From Alphaproteobacteria bacterium (GTDB lineage: Bacteria > Pseudomonadota > Alphaproteobacteria > Micavibrionales > UBA1664), in contig JAGWXJ010000042.1 in the NCBI GenBank assembly GCA_018969935.1, positions 1 through 13,889 on the forward strand: a DNA stretch of 13,889 nucleotides. Direction: 5' to 3'. Every line of letters starts with the position of its first letter. The stretch's first letter is position 1. The notes beneath the pieces are model-generated. The model saw only the letters and a list, made by a program, of their open reading frames with translations, did no database searches and had not been told where the DNA came from. Of this stretch, positions 1-5,723 are shown one piece after another. The position numbers were made by a program, and so were the translations under genes.

Positions 1-325
1 GATCGAAGGCGTGTTCGATGTTTTCGCGGGCGTAGCCGTCAATGTGCTGGCTTGCGCTTTCTAGGCGGGCCATACGGCGGCGGAGCTCATCAATATCATC
101 GGCATAATATTCTGCAGGTACTTCGCCCGTGGCGAGAAGGCCTGAGGGGTCAATGAAATCGGCCTCTTCCTGATCGACATAGTCGATATAGAACAACGGC
201 TGGTCACCCAGAATGTTGCAGATTGCTACAGGTTTGAAATTGCCCATATGGCACGCCATGCGCGCAGCAAGGGGGCCCTTGTAGATGAAGGTGTTTTGGT
301 TAGTACCATCCGTATTAGAAGACAT
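1..325 (-). CDS. Hypothetical acidic protein, C-terminus cut by window edge
   Basis: I do not recognise this protein. An open frame of 108 codons starts at an ATG (complement of 323-325) and runs off the left edge without a stop. The N-terminus is polar (MSSNTDGTNQN), then comes a stretch with repeated aromatic and acidic residues (PLFYIDYVDQEEADFIDP), then a charged, probably helical segment (DDIDELRRRMARLESASQHI). No signal peptide or membrane segment is visible, so it is probably cytoplasmic. A short GGGA lies upstream as a weak ribosome site. A TACAAT hexamer (minus strand, 360-365) could be its -10 box, but no good -35 is seen. Codon use looks like the neighbours. It lies leftward of the putative origin, where Caulobacter carries other genes, so it seems lineage-specific. 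Confidence 0.6.
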   Translation of the reverse strand, partial: MSSNTDGTNQNTFIYKGPLAARMACHMGNFKPVAICNILGDQPLFYIDYVDQEEADFIDPSGLLATGEVPAEYYADDIDELRRRMARLESASQHIDGYARENIEHAFD

Positions 326-440
326 ATCGGTCCCAAGATTTTTTTTCTCAACACCAATCATTGTAATTGCGCAGGGGTTAAAGAAGCCCCAACAAAACCC
401 TAATGGAGTCTTTAGATATTATTGAAAATAAACGCTTTTT

Positions 441-468
441 CGGGTTGGCGTCCGTGTGCGCCAGCCCG
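441..468 (-). terminator. Inverted repeat, possible terminator
   Basis: Arms CGGGTTGGCG and CGCCAGCCCG (10 pairs including one G:U) enclose an 8-base loop. It lies between two minus-strand genes, downstream of the 203-aa gene. On the minus strand the stem is followed by AAAAAGCG and only then by a loose T-rich stretch, so it is not a textbook intrinsic terminator. It may end transcription from the upstream gene or simply be a structured spacer. Confidence 0.35.
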
Positions 469-508
469 TGTGTTTATACCTATTAACTAATTGTTTTTAT
501 TTTGTTTT

Positions 509-1120
509 TTAGAAACCGGTGAAACTGTCGGTTACTGTGAGGCTTTCGGCCATTATGGTGCGGTTGGTAAAGTGCACCCCGCCCGATGCCGTAACCTCTA
601 ACGTACAATCAAACAAAGTATCCCTGAACAGGACGCATGCCTTGAATGCAAAACCTGTCCCCACGGGGCCGGTGAGCGTGAGCGGGGTTATCATTTTGGC
701 CAGTGACTTACGGGCTTGCGGGGTTGGTTCTTCCCGCCACGGGATGTCATCGAGTGTTTCGACGAGCTGGAATTTTTCGGGGCCGGAGCGCACGTATTCA
801 AACCAGAAGCGCACGTAATCAGGGGCTGTTGCATGGCTAAGGTACATGTTCTGGTTGGCGGCGAAATTCGTGATAAAATCGGGGCTGTATTCCACCGGTA
901 CGCATGTCTGGCCGTTATCGAGGGCGATGCATTTTTTTTCGGGCATGGTTACGGCGTCCGAGGCTTCGGCCAGCATCCAGCCTTTGACGAAAGAAAGCGG
1001 GCGGGCATGCACAACCGTGCGGGCTGCATCAAACGGGCTGCCGCGCCATGCTTCGTTCAGGCGTTCGATAAATTTTTTGGCCTTCTGGCCTTCGATTTTT
1101 TCGTATGCGCCGGCGGTCAT
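509..1120 (-). CDS. Hypothetical protein, 203 aa
   Basis: The family is not recognised. The N-terminal ~25 residues look helical and charged (EKIEGQKAKKFIERLNEAW). The middle holds an aromatic patch (DYVRFWFEYV, about 101-110). The C-terminal ~60 residues alternate hydrophobic and polar residues as in a beta-rich fold. Four cysteines occur at 64, 73, 162 and 172; they are not in a CxxC pattern. There is no signal peptide or membrane segment. The ATG at 1120 is the only standard start, and its ribosome site is poor. The frame stays open for about 30 codons upstream with no ATG, GTG or TTG, and the last of these read like protein (ITLQKVLES), so a non-canonical start or a lost upstream start is possible. 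It faces leftward away from the putative origin and occupies the place where Caulobacter carries the DUF299/PPSR-maf block. Confidence 0.7.
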   Translation of the reverse strand: MTAGAYEKIEGQKAKKFIERLNEAWRGSPFDAARTVVHARPLSFVKGWMLAEASDAVTMPEKKCIALDNGQTCVPVEYSPDFITNFAANQNMYLSHATAPDYVRFWFEYVRSGPEKFQLVETLDDIPWREEPTPQARKSLAKMITPLTLTGPVGTGFAFKACVLFRDTLFDCTLEVTASGGVHFTNRTIMAESLTVTDSFTGF

Positions 1121-1171
1121 CGATTCGAGTACTTTCTGTAGCGTTATGTCTTGAACGTATGGTGACAGATT

Positions 1172-1180
1172 TGTGGGTAA
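1172..1180 (-). promoter_or_regulatory. DnaA-box-like site
   Basis: TGTGGGTAA on the plus strand is TTACCCACA on the minus strand, one mismatch from TTATCCACA. It lies at the left end of the putative origin, just upstream of the leftward gene. A weaker relative, TTACCCCCA (two mismatches), is at 1219-1227 on the plus strand. Confidence 0.5.
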
Positions 1181-1220
1181 CCCAGAAGGAAAACCTGAGG
1201 GGTGAATTCAGGATGGTTTT

Positions 1221-1237
1221 ACCCCCAGTCAGGGGGT
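1221..1237. repeat. G/C-tract inverted repeat inside oriC region
   Basis: ACCCCC and GGGGGT form a perfect 6-bp stem around the 5-base loop AGTCA. It separates the left DnaA-like box from the GANTC array. No T-tract follows, so it is not an obvious terminator. Its role is unknown. Confidence 0.5.
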
Positions 1238-1257
1238 GTATGCAGACACGCGTTTAT

Positions 1258-1440
1258 GAGTCCGAGAACAAAGATGAAATAGGGGTGTTAGGGAATCGAT
1301 TCAGACGGGTTTGCGACTCAGGGCTGAATCCTTTGCGAATCAGGAAAACTGGACTCTCTGGGCGAATCTGTGGATTGAATCTTATCCCCATGACTCACAC
1401 CCACTAAAAACAACATCTAAGAGATTCAATTAAAAGAATC
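1258..1440. repeat. Dense GANTC (CcrM-type methylation site) array
   Basis: GANTC begins at 1258, 1293, 1298, 1315, 1326, 1337, 1352, 1364, 1377, 1392, 1423 and 1436: 12 sites in 183 bases, 11 of them in the last 148. Chance predicts about one per 256 bases. All four central bases occur (GAATC six times, GACTC three, GATTC two, GAGTC one), so it is the degenerate site that recurs, not one repeated word. Most spacings are 11-17 bases. The pair at 1293-1302 abuts to form the palindrome GAATCGATTC. GANTC is the target of the cell-cycle methylase CcrM in alphaproteobacteria and is sensed by GcrA. The sites also touch or overlap the DnaA-like boxes at 1369-1399. Confidence 0.85.
1369..1399. promoter_or_regulatory. 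DnaA-box-like cluster next to AT-rich element
   Basis: Three 9-mers lie in a row: TGTGGATTG at 1369-1377 (minus strand CAATCCACA, two mismatches from TTATCCACA), TTATCCCCA at 1382-1390 (one mismatch), and TGACTCACA at 1391-1399 (weak). TTATCCCCA contains TCCCCA, which as I recall defines the weak W-box class at the Caulobacter origin. GANTC sites at 1377 and 1392 overlap or touch the boxes, so methylation state could alter DnaA access. Confidence 0.5.
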
Positions 1441-1453
1441 TTTTTATTGATTA
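1405..1453. other. AT-rich element, candidate DNA unwinding element
   Basis: Only 9 of 49 bases are G or C, far below the surroundings. It lies directly beside the DnaA-like cluster. Its right part is an imperfect inverted repeat: arms 1427-1436 and 1440-1449 (CAATTAAAAG and CTTTTTATTG, one mismatch) centred on a GAATC site. This is the expected place and composition for the first melted region of an origin. Part of it may also serve as the hemE promoter (TTGATT at 1447-1452). Confidence 0.5.
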
Positions 1454-1482
1454 GAGGGGCGTGTCGGGTATGGTTCGGTCCG

Positions 1483-2517
1483 ATGGAAAAAGAGATTGTC
1501 AAAGCATGGAACGGAAAACGGACCGATAAGGTTCCGATGTGGCTGATGCGTCAGGCTGGAAGGTATTTGCCCGAGTACCGCGAGGTAAGGGCCAAGGCCG
1601 GCGGTTTTCTGAACATGGTTTATAACCCGGCGATTGCCAAGGAAATCACCTTGCAACCCTTGAAGCGGTTTGATCTGGATGCCGCGATTTTGTTTTCGGA
1701 TATTCTGGTGGTGCCGCATGCGCTAGGCCTCAAGCTTGCATTCATGGAAGGCGAGGGGCCGAAACTGGATGTGGTAACCGATGCCACACGCCTTAATGAA
1801 AACGGTTTTCTGGACAGGCTTGCGCCCGTGATGGATACCGTTGCCGCTGTTAAAGCGGATTTGCCAAAAGGCAAGGCACTGATTGGCTTTGTAGGTTCAC
1901 CATGGACTGTCGCCAGTTACATGGTCCACGGTGAAGGCGGGCATGATTTTGCCCTTATCAGGAATTTCGCGAAACTAGAACCCGATGCTTTCCAGCGGAT
2001 AATCGATGTTCTGGTGCGTGTGACCATATCCTACCTTGATGCGCAGGTACGTGCAGGGGCCGAAGCCGTACAAGTATTTGAAAGCTGGGCGAGTGCGGTT
2101 ACCGGAGATGATTTCAAACGCTGGGTTGTAGCGCCCAATGCCGCGATTGTTGCAGGCTTTAAAAAACTGCACCCGCATGTGCCTGTTATAGGTTTTCCAC
2201 GTACTGCAAAAACCGATGATTTGCTGGCTTTTGATATCGGGTGCAATGCTATTGGTCTATCACAGGATGTTGCGCCGGAATGGGCCGCCAAACACCTACA
2301 AACCCGCGTATGCGTGCAGGGCAACCTTGCGCCCGAACTGCTTTTGGAAGGCGGGGCCAAAATGGAAGAAACCGCAAAAAATATATGCTTATCCCTTGAC
2401 GGAGGGCCATTCGTGTTCAATCTCGGACACGGTGTCATCAAGGAAACGGACCCGAGCCACGTGGCCGCCCTTGTGGAAACCGTACATGGATTCAAGAGAA
2501 GGGCATTGGCAGCATGA
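1483..2517 (+). CDS. hemE: Uroporphyrinogen decarboxylase
   Basis: HemE removes four acetate carboxyl groups from uroporphyrinogen III to give coproporphyrinogen III, in the cytoplasm. The 344-aa product has the usual length. Family motifs are clear: the N-terminal RQAGRYLPEYR (23-33), whose arginines bind substrate carboxylates; FSDILVVP with the catalytic Asp73; GSPWT and Tyr146; VFESWAS; and FNLGHGV with His316. The ATG at 1483 was chosen because family members begin shortly before this position. An in-frame TTG at 1447 lies in the AT-rich origin element and would add 12 atypical residues. No Shine-Dalgarno is visible; TTGATT (1447-1452) and TATGGT (1469-1474), 16 bases apart, could start a transcript almost at the ATG. 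The motif usually written GNLDP reads GNLAP (280-284). The stop overlaps the hemH start (ATGA), suggesting coupled translation. Confidence 0.97.
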   Translation: MEKEIVKAWNGKRTDKVPMWLMRQAGRYLPEYREVRAKAGGFLNMVYNPAIAKEITLQPLKRFDLDAAILFSDILVVPHALGLKLAFMEGEGPKLDVVTDATRLNENGFLDRLAPVMDTVAAVKADLPKGKALIGFVGSPWTVASYMVHGEGGHDFALIRNFAKLEPDAFQRIIDVLVRVTISYLDAQVRAGAEAVQVFESWASAVTGDDFKRWVVAPNAAIVAGFKKLHPHVPVIGFPRTAKTDDLLAFDIGCNAIGLSQDVAPEWAAKHLQTRVCVQGNLAPELLLEGGAKMEETAKNICLSLDGGPFVFNLGHGVIKETDPSHVAALVETVHGFKRRALAA

Positions 2518-3635
2518 CCAAGAACATCGCCGTTATCCTGTTTAATCTTGGCGGGCCTGATTCACGGGAAACCATCAAACCGTTCCTGTTCAACTTTTTC
2601 ATGGACCCGAATATCATCCGCGCGCCCAAATTCGTACGCTGGTGTCTGGCCAATTACATTGCGTTTTCACGTTCCCGCAAACAGGCGGGGGATTCCTATG
2701 CCCGTCTTGGCAACAAATCACCCCTGCTGGAAAATACGCGCGCGCAGGCAACCGCACTTTCCATGCGCCTCAATAACGACTCCACCATCAAGTACACCGT
2801 GCATATTTGCATGAGATACTGGCACCCGATGGCGGACGAGGTTGTACAGAAGGTCAAGAACGATAACCCCGACCAGATTATCCTCCTGCCCCTATACCCG
2901 CAGTTTTCAACCACTACTACGTGGTCATCGTTTGGCGAATGGCAGAAGGCTGCCTTAAAACATGATCTTGATAAACCCTCGAGCCTTGTATGCTGCTACC
3001 CAAGCAATGCCGGGTTTATTGCAGCATCAGCCGACCTTGTGAAAACGCAGTACGAAGCCATGCGCGATGAATGCATGGGGCAAGGTATGAAGGCACCGCG
3101 TGTTCTGTTTTCGGCCCACGGTTTGCCCGAGGACATCATTACCGATGGTGACCCGTACCAATGGCAATGTGAAAAGACGGCAGAGTTGATAACCGCTGCG
3201 ATACAGGTGCCCGAGCTTGATTGGCAAATCTGTTACCAGAGCCGCGTTGGCCCCAAGAAGTGGATTGGGCCATCCACGGAAGAAGCTTTGCACAAAGCCG
3301 CCACCGATAATGTGCCTGTGCTTGTGTATCCGCATGCGTTTGTGTCGGAGCATGTGGAAACGCTGGTCGAAATTGAGGAAGAGTACCGCGAGATGGCCGA
3401 ACATATGGGCGTGCCCATGTTTGCCCGCGTGCCGACTGTTAGCGTGCATAAGGCCTTTATTGACGGCCTTGCAGCTGTGGTAAGGTCACGCGTGGGCGTT
3501 GCGGGCGTCGGCCCTGATGTCGTAGGACGTGTATGCCCATCGGGTTTTACGCGCTGCTGCATGGGGCAGGGTGTTGAAATGGTTGGCGCGCGCGCGTGCG
3601 ACGTCAAGGCGCCGCAAGTGATTTTAGGAGGGTAA
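2514..3635 (+). CDS. hemH: Ferrochelatase, probable [2Fe-2S] type
   Basis: HemH inserts Fe2+ into protoporphyrin IX to make protohaem. The 373-aa product starts LFNLGGPDS and contains FSAHGLP with catalytic His202, the YQSRVGPKKW segment (241-250), and HAFVSEHVETLVEIEEEY (274-291) with the conserved glutamate near 282. The C-terminal part carries C341 and the pair C348/C349, and another pair, C160/C161, precedes YPSNAGF. These places match the ligands of the [2Fe-2S] cluster of human ferrochelatase (one mid-protein Cys, three near the C-terminus). Caulobacter ferrochelatase is known to carry such a cluster, so this one probably does too. It overlaps hemE by 4 bases. The hemJ ribosome site lies over its last codons. 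Confidence 0.97.
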   Translation: MTKNIAVILFNLGGPDSRETIKPFLFNFFMDPNIIRAPKFVRWCLANYIAFSRSRKQAGDSYARLGNKSPLLENTRAQATALSMRLNNDSTIKYTVHICMRYWHPMADEVVQKVKNDNPDQIILLPLYPQFSTTTTWSSFGEWQKAALKHDLDKPSSLVCCYPSNAGFIAASADLVKTQYEAMRDECMGQGMKAPRVLFSAHGLPEDIITDGDPYQWQCEKTAELITAAIQVPELDWQICYQSRVGPKKWIGPSTEEALHKAATDNVPVLVYPHAFVSEHVETLVEIEEEYREMAEHMGVPMFARVPTVSVHKAFIDGLAAVVRSRVGVAGVGPDVVGRVCPSGFTRCCMGQGVEMVGARACDVKAPQVILGG

Positions 3636-3639
3636 AACA

Positions 3640-4086
3640 ATGCAGCAATTTTTGTATGAGCATTATCTGGGCCTTAAAGCCCTGCACATCATTGCGATGG
3701 TTGCATGGATGGCCGGTATGTTTTACCTGCCCCGCTTGTATGTTTACCACGTCAAGGCTGCCAAAGGGGGCGAGCTATCGGAAACCCTGAAGGTGATGGA
3801 GCGTAGGTTGCTACGTATTATCATCAATCCCGCCATGATTGTGACCTGGCTTTGCGGCGGGCTTATGATCTGGGCCAACCCTTCCATCATGCAGGAAGGT
3901 TGGATTCACGTGAAACTGACCGCGCTTCTTTTGATGCAGATTGTGCATGCCATGCTGGCGCGCCACCGTAAGCAGTTTTTGAAGGATGCGAACGCCCATT
4001 CCGAGCGGTATTACCGCATCATCAACGAAGTGCCGACCGTGCTATTGGTGATTATCGTCATCATGGTGGTTGTCAGGCCGTTTTAG
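3640..4086 (+). CDS. hemJ: Protoporphyrinogen IX oxidase HemJ (UPF0093 membrane protein)
   Basis: HemJ oxidises protoporphyrinogen IX to protoporphyrin IX in the inner membrane, supplying the HemH substrate. The 148-aa length is typical. The N-terminal helix has the hallmark LKALHIIAMVAWMAGMFYLP with His16. Further hydrophobic segments are at about 60-77, 92-108 and 131-147, and WIHVKLTALLL (about 88-98) holds the conserved lysine. Its start is fixed by a strong AGGAGG (3626-3631), nine bases before the ATG, and it begins 4 bases after the hemH stop, so hemE-hemH-hemJ is one transcription unit. No terminator hairpin is visible before the rho promoter. An imperfect parS-like word is coded within the WIHVKL segment. 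No hemG or hemY gene is seen in the window, consistent with HemJ being the oxidase. Confidence 0.95.
   Translation: MQQFLYEHYLGLKALHIIAMVAWMAGMFYLPRLYVYHVKAAKGGELSETLKVMERRLLRIIINPAMIVTWLCGGLMIWANPSIMQEGWIHVKLTALLLMQIVHAMLARHRKQFLKDANAHSERYYRIINEVPTVLLVIIVIMVVVRPF
3902..3917 (+). other. Imperfect parS-like palindrome inside hemJ
   Basis: GGATTCACGTGAAACT matches the parS consensus TGTTTCACGTGAAACA at 13 of 16 positions, and the inner 14-mer GTTTCACGTGAAAC at 13 of 14. It codes for IHVKL, a conserved HemJ segment, so the resemblance may follow from protein constraint. It lies about 2.4 kb from the putative origin. Confidence 0.25.
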
Positions 4087-4114
4087 CCGTTGCCAGATTC
4101 TTGAAAATTGTTTG

Positions 4115-4144
4115 TTGACAGTGGCTTAGCTTTGACGCTATAAA
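4115..4144 (+). promoter_or_regulatory. Promoter of rho
   Basis: TTGACA (4115-4120, perfect -35) is separated by 18 bases from TATAAA (4139-4144, five of six matches to the -10). Transcription should start near 4151, giving a leader of about 149 nt. A GATTC site (4096-4100) lies just upstream of the -35 box. Confidence 0.75.
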
Positions 4145-4150
4145 TGCGCT

Positions 4151-4299
4151 GTCTTTAGTACTTTTCACGAAAACTTTTTTATTTCGTGGCGCGGTTGTCA
4201 GGCGTATCTGGCTTTTTTCCAATGTTTTCAAAAGAGTAATGTTGCATCGGCCCCGATGCCCTGTTTATAAACCTCCTTCCCCCCACTCGCCACTTTCCC
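4151..4299 (+). promoter_or_regulatory. Structured rho leader with C-rich, Rho-site-like tract
   Basis: Three hairpins can be drawn: CACGAAA/TTTCGTG (4166-4172 with 4182-4188, 9-base loop); GTCAG/CTGGC (4197-4201 with 4208-4212, one G:U) followed by six T, resembling a weak intrinsic terminator; and GCATCG/CGATGC (4244-4249 with 4254-4259, loop GCCC). The last 28 bases before the ATG (4272-4299) contain 18 C and one G, the composition Rho prefers for loading. A perfect palindrome GTTTATAAAC (4263-4272) precedes it. E. coli rho is autoregulated by attenuation in its leader; this leader suggests the same logic. No Shine-Dalgarno is present. Confidence 0.5.
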
Positions 4300-5556
4300 A
4301 TGGAATTACAAGAACTTAAAACCCGCTCCCCTTCGGAACTTCTGGCATTTGCGGAGGAACTGGATATCGAAAACTGCGCCTCGATGCGCAAACAGGACAT
4401 GATGTTCGCCATCCTCAAGCAGCTGGCTGAACAGGGCGTGCCCATCAACGGCTCCGGCGTCCTTGAAGTGTTGCAGGATGGCTTTGGCTTCCTACGCTCT
4501 CCTGAGGAAAACTATCTTCCCGGCCCTGACGATATTTACATCAGCCCATCGCAAGTGAAGCGTTTCGGGCTTCGTACAGGTGACACCATTGAAGGCGAGA
4601 TCCGCGCCCCAAAGGATAACGAGCGTTACTTTGCGCTTGTGAAGGTCAACTCGATCAACCACGAGTCCCCCGAAAAGTTGCGCCACCGCATCAATTTCGA
4701 CAACCTCACGCCCCTTTATCCCGAGCGCAAAATCAAGCTCGAGCTGCCGGATCCGACCAAAAAGAACTATACCCAGCGTATCATCGAACTTGTTTCGCCG
4801 CTTGGTTTTGGCCAGCGTGCCCTCATTGTGGCCCCGCCGCGTACCGGTAAAACGGTCATGCTGCAAAACATTGCGCATTCGATTGCCGAGAACCACCCTG
4901 AGTCCTATCTCATCGTTCTTCTGATCGACGAGCGCCCAGAGGAAGTGACCGATATGGCGCGTTCGGTGAAGGGCGAGGTTATCTCCTCCACCTTCGACGA
5001 GCCTGCATCGCGCCACGTGCAAGTGGCGGAAATGGTCATGGAAAAGGCCAAACGCCTTGTTGAACACAAGCGCGACGTCATCATTCTGCTCGACTCCATT
5101 ACCCGCCTTGCCCGCGCTTACAACACGGTCGTGCCATCGTCCGGTAAAGTGCTGACGGGTGGTGTGGATGCCAACGCGCTCCAACGCCCCAAGCGCTTCT
5201 TTGGTGCTGCGCGTAACATCGAACAAGGCGGCTCGCTTACCATTATCGCCACTGCCCTTATCGAAACGGGCAGCCGTATGGACGAGGTTATCTTTGAAGA
5301 ATTCAAAGGTACGGGTAACGCCGAGATCGTGCTCGAGCGTAAAATTGCCGACAAGCGCGTGTTCCCCGCCATCGATATCCAGAAATCGGGTACGCGTAAG
5401 GAAGAACTGCTTGTTCCGCGCGACCAGCTCCAGAAGATGTGGATCCTACGCCGTATTCTCAACCCGATGGGTACCATCGATGCGGTTGAATTCCTCATCG
5501 ACAAGCTCAAGGATACCAAAACGAACAGCGACTTCTTCCAGTCGATGAACGGCTAA
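4300..5556 (+). CDS. rho: Transcription termination factor Rho
   Basis: Rho is the hexameric RNA-dependent ATPase that ends transcription at C-rich sites. The 418-aa product has the normal size. Residues 1-47 form the Rho N-terminal helical domain (MELQELKTRSPSELLAFAEE). The RNA-binding cold-shock fold follows, with the RNP1-like GFGFLRS (61-67). Walker A is APPRTGKT (178-185), Walker B IILLD (261-265), the Q-loop region VLTGGVDANALQ (284-295), and the R-loop and arginine finger lie in QKSGTRKEELL (361-371; Arg366). The ATG at 4300 fits family N-termini but has no Shine-Dalgarno, only a C-rich tract. It has its own promoter and terminator. No long insertion domain, as found in some actinobacterial Rho proteins, is present. 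Confidence 0.98.
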   Translation: MELQELKTRSPSELLAFAEELDIENCASMRKQDMMFAILKQLAEQGVPINGSGVLEVLQDGFGFLRSPEENYLPGPDDIYISPSQVKRFGLRTGDTIEGEIRAPKDNERYFALVKVNSINHESPEKLRHRINFDNLTPLYPERKIKLELPDPTKKNYTQRIIELVSPLGFGQRALIVAPPRTGKTVMLQNIAHSIAENHPESYLIVLLIDERPEEVTDMARSVKGEVISSTFDEPASRHVQVAEMVMEKAKRLVEHKRDVIILLDSITRLARAYNTVVPSSGKVLTGGVDANALQRPKRFFGAARNIEQGGSLTIIATALIETGSRMDEVIFEEFKGTGNAEIVLERKIADKRVFPAIDIQKSGTRKEELLVPRDQLQKMWILRRILNPMGTIDAVEFLIDKLKDTKTNSDFFQSMNG

Positions 5557-5577
5557 TCCGTTACATATTTTTATTAT

Positions 5578-5612
5578 AAAAAAGCCGCGCGGTTTTTCCC
5601 TGCGGCTTTTTT
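5578..5612 (+). terminator. Intrinsic terminator of rho
   Basis: Perfect 11-bp stem: AAAAAAGCCGC (5578-5588) pairs with GCGGCTTTTTT (5602-5612), with a 13-base loop and a T-run closing the 3' arm. It begins 21 bases after the rho stop. The A/T symmetry means it could also act on the other strand. Confidence 0.9.
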
Positions 5613-5641
5613 GTATTTTGATGAGATTGGTTCTCGTTATA

Positions 5642-5655
5642 GACTCGTTAACCAA
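5642..5655 (+). promoter_or_regulatory. GANTC plus CtrA-half-site-like sequence upstream of chemoreceptor
   Basis: GACTC (5642-5646) is followed one base later by TTAACCAA (5648-5655), one mismatch from the TTAACCAT half-site reported for CtrA in Caulobacter. Both lie 70-80 bases before the chemoreceptor ATG. A weak promoter (TTGCGA at 5657-5662, TATCCT 16 bases on) follows. Cell-cycle or CtrA control is plausible, since motility genes are CtrA targets in many alphaproteobacteria, but it rests on short motifs. Confidence 0.25.
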
Positions 5656-5723
5656 ATTGCGACAAACTGACACAGTCGTATCCTACTGTTTCGTATAACT
5701 TTTTCATATTTATCGAGGCCGCC

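Larger units (their letters stand above)
1121..1482. other. oriC: Putative chromosomal replication origin (oriC)
   Basis: This 362-base gap without a credible gene lies between a leftward gene and rightward hemE. In Caulobacter and Rickettsia the chromosomal origin is beside hemE, in the same hemE-hemH-hemJ-rho context. Supporting features are DnaA-box-like 9-mers at 1172-1180 and 1369-1399, a stretch of about 18% G+C at 1405-1453 next to those boxes, and a very dense set of GANTC sites at 1258-1440. Transcription diverges from it on both sides. No convincing CtrA site (TTAA-N7-TTAA) or IHF site was found, which differs from Caulobacter. The call rests on synteny plus motifs; a cumulative GC-skew minimum at this place would confirm it. 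Confidence 0.72.

Noticed and set aside
1105..1407. Plus-strand 100-codon open frame across the putative origin
   Set aside because: No ribosome site, no protein-like composition, and it crosses the GANTC array and the DnaA-like boxes; better explained as non-coding.
1417..1444. CtrA-type sites (TTAA-N7-TTAA) near hemE
   Set aside because: Only one TTAA (1430-1433) occurs here, and the spaced partner positions do not match.
1447..1482. TTG at 1447 as the hemE start
   Set aside because: Lies in the AT-rich element, adds atypical residues, and the ATG at 1483 matches family N-termini better.
5009..5019. CACGTG within rho and other scattered CACGTG words as parS
   Set aside because: They lack the flanking GTTT and AAAC arms; only the sites at 3902 and 13856 extend beyond the core.
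4492..5226. Minus-strand 244-codon open frame inside rho
   Set aside because: Antisense shadow of a fully conserved rho gene, with no ribosome site or recognisable family.
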